64,000 bases of DNA, from positions 744,001-808,000 of the forward strand of contig CAVQHI010000001.1 in assembly GCA_963712305.1 (NCBI GenBank). The letters are read 5' to 3'. This document shows positions 54,556 through 63,813 of this stretch, piece after piece. Within the stretch, counting starts at the first letter, position 1. Every line of letters begins with the position of its first letter. This DNA is from DATFNI01 sp963712305. Its GTDB lineage: Bacteria; Bacteroidota; Rhodothermia; Balneolales; DATFMH01. A program made the translations under genes and the position numbers. Below the pieces are notes generated by a model. It was not told the origin of the DNA. It worked only from the letters and a program-made list of their open reading frames with translations, and made no database searches.

Positions 54556-57096
54556 ATGAATCCCCTATTTTCCAGATGGACCTGGCTGATGGCCTGGCGT
54601 GATTCCCGTTCTCACAAAAAACGGCTGTTTATCTATGTGGCTGCCATTATTGCGGGAGTGGCAGCACAGGTAGCGCTCATCTCTTTTCGAGACAACCTGA
54701 ATTACACCCTCGACGACCAGGCCAAAACGCTGCTCGGCGCCGATTTGTCGATGGAAAGTCGTCAGCCTTACACGGATGTCACAAAAGCATTCATCGATTC
54801 CCTTGGCGGAGAACAAGCCCAGGAAGTGAACTTTGCTTCGATGGTCCTTTATCCGCAAAAGAGCCAGACACGTCTTTGTGAAATTCGTGCACTCAACGGC
54901 CCCTATCCTTTTTATGGTGATTTACAGACACAGCCAGTCGATGCGGCCCAAACGTTTCGCAACGGTCAGAACGCACTGGTCGATCAGGCTTTGATGATTC
55001 GATTCGGAGCCTCCGTTGGTGACAGCATCAATGTGGGCAACATGAAGTTTCGAATCGCGGGAGAAATACAAAAGATTCCCGGTGAAGCAGCGGCTGTTTC
55101 ATTGATAGGTCCGCGTGTATTTATCCCCAAAAAATATCTTGACGCCACGGGATTGGTCCAGATAGGAAGTCGGGTCGAATATCGTACTTATTTCAAATTC
55201 TCTTCCAATCGCAACCTGCCTGATATCATTGAACGTGCGAAGTCCTTTGCCCATGAACACCAGATACATACTGAAACGGTTGCAGACCGTAAACGAAGTT
55301 TTAGCCGGGTTCTGGGTAACCTGACCCGCTTCCTGAATATGGCCGGATTCATCGCTTTGCTGCTGGGCGGGATTGGTGTTGCCAGCTCGGTGAATGTGTA
55401 TATCAAAAACAAAATCAATACGGTAGCCATACTGCGTTGCCTCGGTACAAAATCGAACCAGGCGCTCGGCATCTTCCTGATCCAGGCTATCGCCATGGGT
55501 TTCCTGGGTTCACTTGCCGGCGTACTCGGAGGTCTTGGATTACAGTACCTGCTGCCTGAAGTATTCAGCGTATTCCTTCCGGTGCAGGTCATTATCCGGA
55601 TTTCATGGGAAGCTGTTCTGATCGGCATGACGACCGGCATTATTGTTGCGGTGATCTTTGCTTTGTTGCCGTTGCTCGCCGTTCGCAAAGTATCGCCGCT
55701 TGAAGCATTGCGTGCATCAGAAGTATCACTTCAGAATCTGCTGGGGAGAAAAATACGATGGTCGATCTATACATTAATTGCTCTGCTCATAATCACTTAT
55801 GCAGGGCTGATCACGCAAAGTGCTGCTATTGGTGTTTTTTTCACGCTCTCCATAGCTGTAGCATTCACTTTTCTCTGGTTGACTGCACGCTTGTTGATAT
55901 GGCTGGTTCGGCGCTTCTTCCCTTCTTCATGGAGTTATGTGTGGAGGCAGGGTCTGGCCAACCTCTATCGTCCCAATAACCAGACAACAACACTTATTCT
56001 TTCACTCGGATTAGGCATGCTGCTCATAAGCACCATGTACTTTGCACAACAAATGCTCATGCAGCAACTAAACCTGCGCGGCAAGGCCGACAAGGGCAAC
56101 CTGGTAATGTTCGATATTCAGCCTGATCAATTAAGTGGCGTGGAAAAAATACTTTGCGACAATAAGGTACCGATCATTCAAAATGTCCCTATTGTCACTA
56201 TGCGCATCCAATCAATTAATGGGAAGGGGCTCGATGCTATTCGTAATGATACGACCATGCATTCCGAACGCTGGGCTCTTCGACACGAATATCGCTCCAC
56301 ATATCGTGATTCTCTGATTGAAACAGAAACGGTGACACAAGGTAAATTTACCGGGAAAGTAGCATCCGGGGCATCGCCGGTACCCGTTTCAATAGCCGAA
56401 CGGATTCAGGAATCATTGCATCTTAACCTGGGGGATTCACTCACGTTCAATGTACAGGGAGTACCGATAAAAGCTGTTGTCGGCAGTGTTCGCAAGGTGG
56501 ACTGGCAACGGGTGCAGCCTAATTTCTTCATAGTTTTTCCTACCGGAGTTCTTGAGCCGGCACCCCATTTTAATGCGATTGTCACTCATGCACCCAATGA
56601 CAAGGCTTCCGTGCGGATACAATCAGAAGTGGTCAGTGCCTATCCCAACGTTTCTTCTATCGATTTGTCACTTATTCTGCAAACTGTTCAGACCTTTCTC
56701 GACAAGATCTCTTTCGTTATCCGTTTCATGGCGCTCTTTAGTGTCCTCACCGGGTTGATCGTTCTGGCTGGATCGGTTGTTACGAGCCGTCTGCAACGCA
56801 TTCGTGAAAGTGTGTTACTTCGAACCCTTGGCGCCAAACGCAAACAGATCATCTCCATCCTTGCTGTTGAGTACTTTTTCCTTGGATTATTTGCCGCTTT
56901 GACCGGATTGGTTATATCCATATGTTCAACCTGGATGCTTGGTTATTACTACTTCGATCTGATATTCTTACCACAACCATGGCTGATCATTGGAAGTATA
57001 CTGACTCTTACATTACTGACTTTACTCATTGGCATGTTAAATAGCCGGAGCATCTATAGCAGGCCGCCACTGGAAGTGCTGAGAGCTGAAACATGA
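54556..57096 (+). CDS. ybbP: ABC transporter permease, FtsX/MacB type, YbbP-like
   Basis: An 846-residue permease with ten or so membrane helices: one near the N-terminus, two FtsX-type clusters (VIDGGIGVASSVNVY-like FIALLLGGIGVASSVNVYIKN; LRTLGAKRKQIISILAVEYFF) and helices at the end, separated by large periplasmic parts (MacB-like core domain). Conserved coupling elements are NTVAILRCLGTKSNQALG and ESVLLRTLGAKRKQI. It pairs with the ATPase just upstream. The length matches YbbP-like permeases. Confidence 0.9.
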   Translation: MNPLFSRWTWLMAWRDSRSHKKRLFIYVAAIIAGVAAQVALISFRDNLNYTLDDQAKTLLGADLSMESRQPYTDVTKAFIDSLGGEQAQEVNFASMVLYPQKSQTRLCEIRALNGPYPFYGDLQTQPVDAAQTFRNGQNALVDQALMIRFGASVGDSINVGNMKFRIAGEIQKIPGEAAAVSLIGPRVFIPKKYLDATGLVQIGSRVEYRTYFKFSSNRNLPDIIERAKSFAHEHQIHTETVADRKRSFSRVLGNLTRFLNMAGFIALLLGGIGVASSVNVYIKNKINTVAILRCLGTKSNQALGIFLIQAIAMGFLGSLAGVLGGLGLQYLLPEVFSVFLPVQVIIRISWEAVLIGMTTGIIVAVIFALLPLLAVRKVSPLEALRASEVSLQNLLGRKIRWSIYTLIALLIITYAGLITQSAAIGVFFTLSIAVAFTFLWLTARLLIWLVRRFFPSSWSYVWRQGLANLYRPNNQTTTLILSLGLGMLLISTMYFAQQMLMQQLNLRGKADKGNLVMFDIQPDQLSGVEKILCDNKVPIIQNVPIVTMRIQSINGKGLDAIRNDTTMHSERWALRHEYRSTYRDSLIETETVTQGKFTGKVASGASPVPVSIAERIQESLHLNLGDSLTFNVQGVPIKAVVGSVRKVDWQRVQPNFFIVFPTGVLEPAPHFNAIVTHAPNDKASVRIQSEVVSAYPNVSSIDLSLILQTVQTFLDKISFVIRFMALFSVLTGLIVLAGSVVTSRLQRIRESVLLRTLGAKRKQIISILAVEYFFLGLFAALTGLVISICSTWMLGYYYFDLIFLPQPWLIIGSILTLTLLTLLIGMLNSRSIYSRPPLEVLRAET

Positions 57097-57260
57097 TCGC
57101 AGATTGAAGAATAGCTGATTCCACAGATTAGTACTTAATAACTCAATAGTTCCCTTACTGAGTCACTGCTCTATCGTAAATAGAATTCATCCCACCTATG
57201 TGGGCCTTATCACTGACAACCATTTATAAATGCATCTGAATTTTATCTTGGTTGCTTATT

Positions 57261-57719
57261 ATGGATCTATGGTACACAAGATTAATTGGTATTATGTTTC
57301 GCCGATCACTTTCTCCCGATCTTAACTCAACAGCTGCGCATCTTGCAATCCTGATTTTACGTATCGGAATCATTGCCCTGTTGTGGACGCACGGTATTCC
57401 AAAGCTTATCATGATCATTTCCGGAAATTTTCAATTCCCGGACCCGGTTGGAATTGGCTCTATATTATCTCTCGTCCTCTCCGCTTTTGCCGAAGGCATC
57501 TGTGTGATCTTTATTTTAGTTGGTTTGGGCACGCGTCTTGCAACAATTCCATTGATTATTAATATGTCCGTTGCCGCTTTTATTCAACATGCCGGCGATC
57601 CTATAGGCACCAGGGAAAAAGCTCTTCTTTATTTGCTGGCATTTGTGGTCTTGTTATTCGCTGGAGCCGGGAGATTCTCTTTAGATCATAAGCTTTATTC
57701 CCGCAGATTTAAACGATGA
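57261..57719 (+). CDS. DoxX family membrane protein
   Basis: A 152-residue protein with four membrane helices: AILILRIGIIALLWTHGIPKL, IGSILSLVLSAFAEGICVIF, RLATIPLIINMSVAAFIQH, ALLYLLAFVVLLFAGAGRFSLD. This is the DoxX/SURF4-type arrangement, including the R-G and H-G-x-x-K residues. DoxX proteins are linked to thiosulfate:quinone oxidoreductase or to redox stress proteins; the role here is open. The ATG at 57261 is preferred to a TTG at 57252. Confidence 0.85.
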   Translation: MDLWYTRLIGIMFRRSLSPDLNSTAAHLAILILRIGIIALLWTHGIPKLIMIISGNFQFPDPVGIGSILSLVLSAFAEGICVIFILVGLGTRLATIPLIINMSVAAFIQHAGDPIGTREKALLYLLAFVVLLFAGAGRFSLDHKLYSRRFKR

Positions 57720-57912
57720 TCGCTGATTAAGGGATTACGCAAGTATAGAGATATCGTGATTAGATTTTAAATACTGATTGCTGCTAACCTTGTCAGACGG
57801 GCTGTAAAACGTTGCAAATTTATTTCCTAAATACGTCCTGATACCCTATTTTCTCTTCAATCTTTTAAGTGTAAGAGGATTTTTTCTAAAAATTATAAGC
57901 TAGCAGCAAGTT

Positions 57913-59904
57913 ATGAAGTCAATCAGTCGTATTGTCCTTGTCGTTTTTTGTGCTTTATCAGCAAAAATATCATTGGCACAAACGCAGAAACAACCTTTTC
58001 AACTAACCGATTTGAGAAAACTGGTGCGTATCTCAAGCCCACGAATTTCTCCGGATGGAAGTCAAATCGCAGTGATTGTTTCACGTCCCGATTGGGAGAA
58101 GGACAAAAGCAAGCAGGAGATCGATCTCATAGATGTTGCGAGTGGTTCTTCACGCAGCCTCACATACAATCGTGAAGGTATTTCCGAGCCCCGCTGGACA
58201 CACGATGGAAACCGATTGGCCTTTCTTTCGAAGGATCCGGAAACAAAGAAATCACAGGTGTTTATCATGTCCATGAAGGGTGGTGACCCCGTGCGCGTAA
58301 CGAAATCGAAGACAGGTATTGATGAATATTCATGGAGTCCGGATGGTTCAAAGATTGCCTATGTAGCACAGGATTCCATTCCTAATCCAAAAGAAATCAA
58401 GCATCATGAGGATGCCTTCCAGGTAACTCACAACAACTATACGACACGAGCTGCTGTTCAGCCCTGGCATCTTTGGATCATTTCTTCAAAAGGCGGCAAA
58501 GCCAAACGCCTGACCCAGGGATCGTGGAGCATCGACACAGACCAGGGCACAATTACACCACTCACTTGGACTCCTGATGGCAAAACCGTTGTCTTTGAGA
58601 AATTTCCGGATGTCTGGTTCGGTAACGCCTGGCATTCTACAATCGCCGAAGTTGATACAAGCGGAGGTGATGTACGTACTATTGTAAAAGATGAAGGAGC
58701 CGGACGTCCGGTTTATGCACCGAAAGGAAATGTCCTGGCGTTCATGCGTTCCCGTAATGGTGATCAAAATAACGGCAATGCCGTTTATGTCGAAATGGAT
58801 GGGAAAATCACCGATGCAACACACGAACTTGCACGGAATATTAACTCCTTTACCTGGCTCCCTGATGGCAAGTCGATGCTGCTTACCGGTGATAAAGGGA
58901 CCAAATCGGTAATGTGGGACCAGCCCGTCGATGGCAGCGCCAAACAACTGGATTTGGGTGATGTTAATGTTGGTCGTGGCGTAAGCGTTTCAGATAATGG
59001 TGTTATTGCATTTACAGGAAGCACCTCCGATCATCCCGAAGAATTATATGTCATGGATTCTGTGACCGGAAAGCCCAAACGGCTCACAAATCTGAACGGT
59101 TTTGTTGACAATCTAACACTCGGTAAAATAGAAGGAATCGACTGGAAAGGTCCTGGTGGATTTCAGGAAGACGGCGTGCTCATTTATCCCGTCGGCTATG
59201 AGGCCGGGAAGAAATATCCTCTCGTGTTGGTTATTCATGGCGGTCCTGAAGGTGCTTCATCCGTAGCTTTTTCGGCGCTCCCACAGCTTCTCGCTGCTCA
59301 GGGATTCTTCGTCTTTCAACCAAACTACAGGGGTAGCATTAACCTTGGCGATGATTATCAACATGCTATCTATAAAGACACCGGGAATGGTCCGGGTAAA
59401 GATGTCATGGCCGGACTAAAAAAAGTAGAAAAGACTGGTATGATTGATATGGATCGTATCGGGGTATCCGGTTGGTCATATGGAGGGTACATGACTTCCT
59501 GGCTGAATGGTAACTACCCGGATACATGGAAAGCTGCGCTTGAGGGGGCTGCCCTTAACGACTGGGTCATGGATTACACAATTGCCTTTTACCAGACCGA
59601 TGATCTTTATTTCTTCGGTGGCTCTCCATGGGTCAAGAAATACTGGAAGATCTGGCGTGAACAGTCTCCTATAACTTATGCTCACAACGTAAAAGCTCCA
59701 ACTTTGATTATGGGTGATGTCGGTGATCCCAATGTACCAATTATCAACAGCTATGAGATGTATCATGCTTTGCGCGATAATGGCGTGCACGTAGAGTTTT
59801 ATGCTTATCCGGCCAATACCCACTTTCCACATGATATTGTACGTACGACCGATATCTACCGGCGCTGGGTTGATTGGATGGTTAAATACCTGAAAACTGA
59901 ATAG
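57913..59904 (+). CDS. S9 family serine peptidase (prolyl oligopeptidase-like), secreted
   Basis: A 663-residue peptidase. A signal peptide ends near residue 22 (SLAQ). Residues 30-410 are a beta-propeller of WD40-like units (ISPDGSQIAVI, WSPDGSKIAYV, WTPDGKTVVF). The catalytic domain has VIHGGPEGASS, the nucleophile in GWSYGGYM (about residue 521), the aspartate in GDVGDPNVP (about 604) and the histidine in NTHFPHD (about 637). It probably cleaves peptides in the periplasm, as dipeptidyl or acylaminoacyl peptidases do. No sorting domain is present. Confidence 0.93.
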   Translation: MKSISRIVLVVFCALSAKISLAQTQKQPFQLTDLRKLVRISSPRISPDGSQIAVIVSRPDWEKDKSKQEIDLIDVASGSSRSLTYNREGISEPRWTHDGNRLAFLSKDPETKKSQVFIMSMKGGDPVRVTKSKTGIDEYSWSPDGSKIAYVAQDSIPNPKEIKHHEDAFQVTHNNYTTRAAVQPWHLWIISSKGGKAKRLTQGSWSIDTDQGTITPLTWTPDGKTVVFEKFPDVWFGNAWHSTIAEVDTSGGDVRTIVKDEGAGRPVYAPKGNVLAFMRSRNGDQNNGNAVYVEMDGKITDATHELARNINSFTWLPDGKSMLLTGDKGTKSVMWDQPVDGSAKQLDLGDVNVGRGVSVSDNGVIAFTGSTSDHPEELYVMDSVTGKPKRLTNLNGFVDNLTLGKIEGIDWKGPGGFQEDGVLIYPVGYEAGKKYPLVLVIHGGPEGASSVAFSALPQLLAAQGFFVFQPNYRGSINLGDDYQHAIYKDTGNGPGKDVMAGLKKVEKTGMIDMDRIGVSGWSYGGYMTSWLNGNYPDTWKAALEGAALNDWVMDYTIAFYQTDDLYFFGGSPWVKKYWKIWREQSPITYAHNVKAPTLIMGDVGDPNVPIINSYEMYHALRDNGVHVEFYAYPANTHFPHDIVRTTDIYRRWVDWMVKYLKTE

Positions 59905-59982
59905 GATCGCAGATTTTGGATTCGTGGATTTCACAGATCATATAGCGGAATCCATTTACCCTCAGAATTAATAACTCTTAAC

Positions 59983-61063
59983 TCACTCCCCTATCCAGGC
60001 TTTTCTGAGGAGTCGCAGCCAGTTACCGTGCATGATGGCTGCGACATCTGCTTTTTTATATCCACGCTTCACTAACAGACCCGGTATTTTCTGCAGATCT
60101 GCAATAGTATCAAGATCTGATGGTGACTGCTCCCTGCCGAACCCACCGTCCAAATCGCTGCCGATGGCTACATGATGACTGTTACCAGCCAGTTGACATA
60201 TATGGTCGATATGGTCAACGATATGATCCAGAATTACCGGCTTATTATCAGTCTCGCCCTTTCTCCAACCCGGCCGAATCATCCAGTTATCAAACGCGGC
60301 TCCAATGACTCCGTCGCAACTGATAATTGCCTGGAATTGCTCGTCGCTGAACTGTCGCTGGTTGGGAACCAATGCCCTGCAGTTGTTATGACTGGCGAGC
60401 AATGGGCCACTATAAAGATCCATCGCCTCCCAGAAAGCACGATCCGACAGATGGGTCATATCCATCACGATATTTAGGCGCCCCATTTCTCTGACAAGTT
60501 TTTTCCCAGCCTGTGTCAACCCTTCTTCGCATCCTGTGCCGCCCGCATACCGTCCCGGACCATAGTGTGCCGGACCAATAATACGAACTCCGGAGGCCCA
60601 CCAATCGGTTAAATGACTGGGTTCAAGTATAGGATCAGCGCTCTCCATGCTGATAATGATTCCAAGTGGAGGTGAATCCTTATTCTCCTTTCTTCTTATC
60701 CCACCTTGTCCATTCATTGATATGCTCTTCCAGTAAAGCTGGGTGGGTTATCAGACGTGCAATACCTTTTCGACCAAGAGCATGATAATATGCTAATTGC
60801 CCTTGTGCTATACCGTAAGCCTGAGTGGATGATAAATAATCAAGATCTGGCTCCATAACACCAGTAGACCTCGCCAGCAGCGTACCAAAACATAGAGCAA
60901 CATTCCCCTTTATCAATTCAGGCAAGGCAACCGTTCCCAGTCCCCTTCCGGGATCTGCCATCTCCTTCTCAAGCTGTCTTATCTCATTGACCGGCAGCTC
61001 CAGGTTGCGGTTCCACTGCAAGGCGTTCCAGGCAAGGTCGAGGTGGGCATCTATAATGATCAC
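59983..61063 (-). CDS. M19 membrane dipeptidase, interrupted by one extra base
   Basis: Zinc dipeptidase of the renal dipeptidase (M19) family. The first frame (61063-60680) has DAHLDLAWN with the zinc-binding His and Asp and ends at a stop in KKKGE; the second frame (to 59983) continues NKDSPPLGIIISMESADPIL, MDMTHLSDRAFWE, ASHNNCRAL, GSDLDGGFG and GNWLRLLRKA, all M19 motifs. One extra base in AAAGGAG near 60690 accounts for the break, and without it the protein has 359 residues, a normal length. No signal peptide is seen. The overlap of 38 bases between frames is consistent with a simple indel. Confidence 0.85.
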
Positions 61064-61270
61064 AGATTCAGCAGGTTTTAATCACAGATTTATAAAATAA
61101 ACGGATTTACAGGATTTCGTAAAAAAAAAGATATCCCGTTTGGCATAGTAGACAATTTCGTCGGAATATTACAGGTAGAAACTAATCTTTTGATGAGCAA
61201 TGAATTATTGCTTTAAGTCTGTCCCTGGCTGCGTCACATTGGAAATGGGAAAAAGATTCGAAATGATTGG
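61064..61270. repeat. Degenerate ATCACAGATT-type repeat region
   Basis: Bases 61058-61112 contain ATGATCACAGATT, TTTAATCACAGATTT and ACGGATTTACAGGATTT. Related strings GATCGCAGATT follow the stop codons at 57097 and 59905. The rest of this 207-base gap shows no gene. Confidence 0.45.
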
Positions 61271-62070
61271 CTATTTCGACTCAATATGTGGAGTTATAAT
61301 CTTTAATGCTTCTTTCACATTCACATATTCATCGAGATCACGTATCGCGATCACTTTGTAATGATGTTCATACATGAACTGCATATATTTTTTAAACAGT
61401 GCGGGCGGTGTGGTTACCCACGGATGGGCATAGTCCGGTACACCGTGAATCGTGAGCACCACGATCTTTCCATTCTTAGCCTGTCGAAGTGCATTAAAGA
61501 CTCGCGCTGTGTCCGCCGCGGCGGATGTACTGAAACTTGGGATCAGGTACGGATAATCTTTTTTCGGATTATATGCCCTGCTCCCACCTGCACGGGCAAA
61601 CAGGTATCCTTTATCCTTTAAGACCCTGAACCCGTACGGCGCTGCTTCATAGTTGGGATAGGCAAAACTTATGGGTTTGGGTATGCCGTATTTTTTGCAC
61701 TTGTTTTCAATATAATCGAGCGATTTGATAAACTTATCCCTGTTCATGCTTGGCACGTGCACATGGTGCGCAGTATGATTACCGATCTCAAAACCCATAT
61801 CGTCGAGCTTCTTAATCTGCTCCCATGACATATACTTGTGCTTGTCTTTGAAATCCGGAAATTCAGCAATGAAAAAGGTGCCACCGAATCCGTATTTCTT
61901 TAACAGAGGAGCAATGAAATGATAATCTGAGCTGACAGCATCATCGAAGGAAAGTACGACAAGGTGATCCGGTATCGGTTTCTTCAGGATCTGGGAGAAG
62001 GCGCGGGTGCCGCGAGAAAAGCACGAAAAATAATGACAAGAATCGTTGTTTTCAGATGTATATGTTCCAT
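61271..62070 (-). CDS. Polysaccharide deacetylase (NodB domain), interrupted by a one-base deletion
   Basis: The main frame carries the NodB motifs: VVLSFDDA with the catalytic and metal-binding aspartates, NHTAHH with the metal-binding histidines (downstream of MSWEQIKKLDDMG), SFAYPNYEAAPYG and VLTIHGVP. It lacks a good start. An ATG at 62070 in another frame opens a signal peptide, KTTILVIIFRAFLAAPAPS, and then stops. Adding one base near 62000 joins the two into about 266 residues with a Sec signal. The enzyme would remove acetyl groups from an extracellular or periplasmic glycan. The break may be a sequencing error. Confidence 0.8.
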
Positions 62071-62189
62071 CGGTATTATTCTTTAGTTGTCATCCTGAAG
62101 TTGTTTTGCTTGCAGAACAACGTAGTATCCCGTTTGACGAGAGTAACGATTGTATCAAATGCAACAATCATTTCCGGATGTGAAACGAG

Positions 62190-62228
62190 ATCCTGATTTT
62201 TTCCAACGATTCGGGAAAAAATCAGGAT
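62190..62228 (-). terminator. Hairpin after the sialate esterase gene
   Basis: ATCCTGATTTTTTCC (62190-62204) is perfectly complementary to GGAAAAAATCAGGAT (62214-62228). It starts eight bases after the end of the minus-strand esterase gene. The 165-base gap around it also holds a GTCATCCTGAAG string near 62089. Confidence 0.6.
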
Positions 62229-62235
62229 GAATCAT

Positions 62236-63813
62236 TTATTTCTTCCCATACGTCGGCCCGTGCCAATCATCCGTCCGAAACGGGGCTGCCGGAAGGCCGG
62301 TCTCATTGGTCAGATTCGGATCTTTTGGATTGTTGTTGAACGCGTAACGAATAGCAGCCGGGTGAGGCACGGAATCCGACCATACTACTACTCTGTTCTT
62401 GCCAACGATCTTAGCCTGTGCCCAGTGCCATTGTTTATCCTTTCCGGCAATGGCAAACTCATGAAGGGGTTCTCCGTCTTTGCTCTGCAAACCTTTGCCA
62501 ACTTCGTCAAACCAGGCCATCACTTTTGATCCTTCCACCTTCGACCGCCTGTACATTGGTCCGGTAGCAGTCATATCATACCCGTATACATCAGCCAATG
62601 CCCAGCGGGACATGCGTTTGCCGACATCCAGCTTATCATGGGGATGAATGTTGTGTGCCATACCGATATCGATGGTCACGATGAGTCCGGTGTTCGGTAC
62701 GGTATCGGCTGTTACGCGTTGGGCATCACGCAAATGGCTCCATGCAGCGTCTTCGGGCTGTTCCTTCTGATCGCGATAATTGGGCAACTGTATGATTCCC
62801 ACAGGGAAATTGCCTTGAGTCCAGCGATTACGCCAGGATCGAATCATCGTCGGTAAAAGCAGCCCATACTGCCACGCCCGACCTTCATTCGACTCACCCT
62901 GGTACCAGAAGGCACCTTTAATGGCGTACGGGATGATCGGCTTTACCATATTGTTGAAGATAGATCCGGCTATCCGGTAGTCGCGCAGGGCATCGGGGGG
63001 GTGCGGTGCTCCGTGGAACTTCCGGCCTTCGGCCTTGGCTTTTTTTGCTTCTTTGGCCCATTCACGAAGAGTGGCTTCATATCGCTTGCGGACTTCTGCA
63101 CGTTCATCCCGCCACATTTTCGTGCGTGCAACGGTTGGCCTCAATTCCTTTGACTCTGTCAGGTATTCAACGGGAGTCCATGCTTCGGCCTGCGACCCAC
63201 CGTAGGAATCGTTGATGATACCGACTGGTACATCCAACTTCTGCTGCAGTTCCTGGCCAAAGTAATAGGCTGCAGCTGAGAATTCTCTGACTGACTGTGG
63301 TGTGCAAGGTTGCCATGTCCCCAGCTTCCCTTTCTTGTGACCAAATCCTACAGCCCGGCTCACATTGAATAGCTTGAGCATTGGGTTGTTGGCAGATGCG
63401 ATAACCGAGTCCCCTTTGGTTGTTCTGATTGATTTCATATTCGACCAGAGCACCAACTGCATGTTTGATTGCCCGGAACAAAACCACACCTCTCCCACAA
63501 GGACATCATTCAGTGTTATTGCATTCGATCCGGTAATGGTCATGGTACGTGGTGTGCTGCTGGCTCCCATCGGATCGAGAAGCAGGCCCCATTTGCCTTC
63601 GTCATTGGCTTTGGCTTTTTTGTGCTGTCCGGCAAATCCAACTGTTATCGTCTCGCCCGGAGCTGCGTTTCCCCAGATTGGTACGGGCTGTTTCTGCTGG
63701 AGCACCATTCCGCTGCCAATAACATCAGGCAATGTGATTTGTGCCATAGCCTGCGTTGCATAAAAGCAACTCAAAAAAAGGAGGGATAGAATAACTTGTC
63801 TTCTTAAATACAT
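62236..63813 (-). CDS. Sialate O-acetylesterase-like SGNH enzyme
   Basis: A 525-residue secreted carbohydrate esterase. The signal peptide ends near residue 24 (AMAQ). An N-terminal beta domain (LPDVIGSGMVLQQKQPVPIWG; PGETITVGFAGQ) precedes the SGNH domain with the nucleophile S116 in CSGQSNMQL and GAFWYQGESNEGRA. The substrate may be O-acetylated sialic acid or xylan; the family is broad. A charged insert (KRYEATLREWAKEAKKAKAE) lies in the middle. Next to a polysaccharide deacetylase it suggests glycan deacetylation or scavenging. No sorting domain is seen. Confidence 0.9.
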   Translation of the reverse strand: MYLRRQVILSLLFLSCFYATQAMAQITLPDVIGSGMVLQQKQPVPIWGNAAPGETITVGFAGQHKKAKANDEGKWGLLLDPMGASSTPRTMTITGSNAITLNDVLVGEVWFCSGQSNMQLVLWSNMKSIRTTKGDSVIASANNPMLKLFNVSRAVGFGHKKGKLGTWQPCTPQSVREFSAAAYYFGQELQQKLDVPVGIINDSYGGSQAEAWTPVEYLTESKELRPTVARTKMWRDERAEVRKRYEATLREWAKEAKKAKAEGRKFHGAPHPPDALRDYRIAGSIFNNMVKPIIPYAIKGAFWYQGESNEGRAWQYGLLLPTMIRSWRNRWTQGNFPVGIIQLPNYRDQKEQPEDAAWSHLRDAQRVTADTVPNTGLIVTIDIGMAHNIHPHDKLDVGKRMSRWALADVYGYDMTATGPMYRRSKVEGSKVMAWFDEVGKGLQSKDGEPLHEFAIAGKDKQWHWAQAKIVGKNRVVVWSDSVPHPAAIRYAFNNNPKDPNLTNETGLPAAPFRTDDWHGPTYGKK

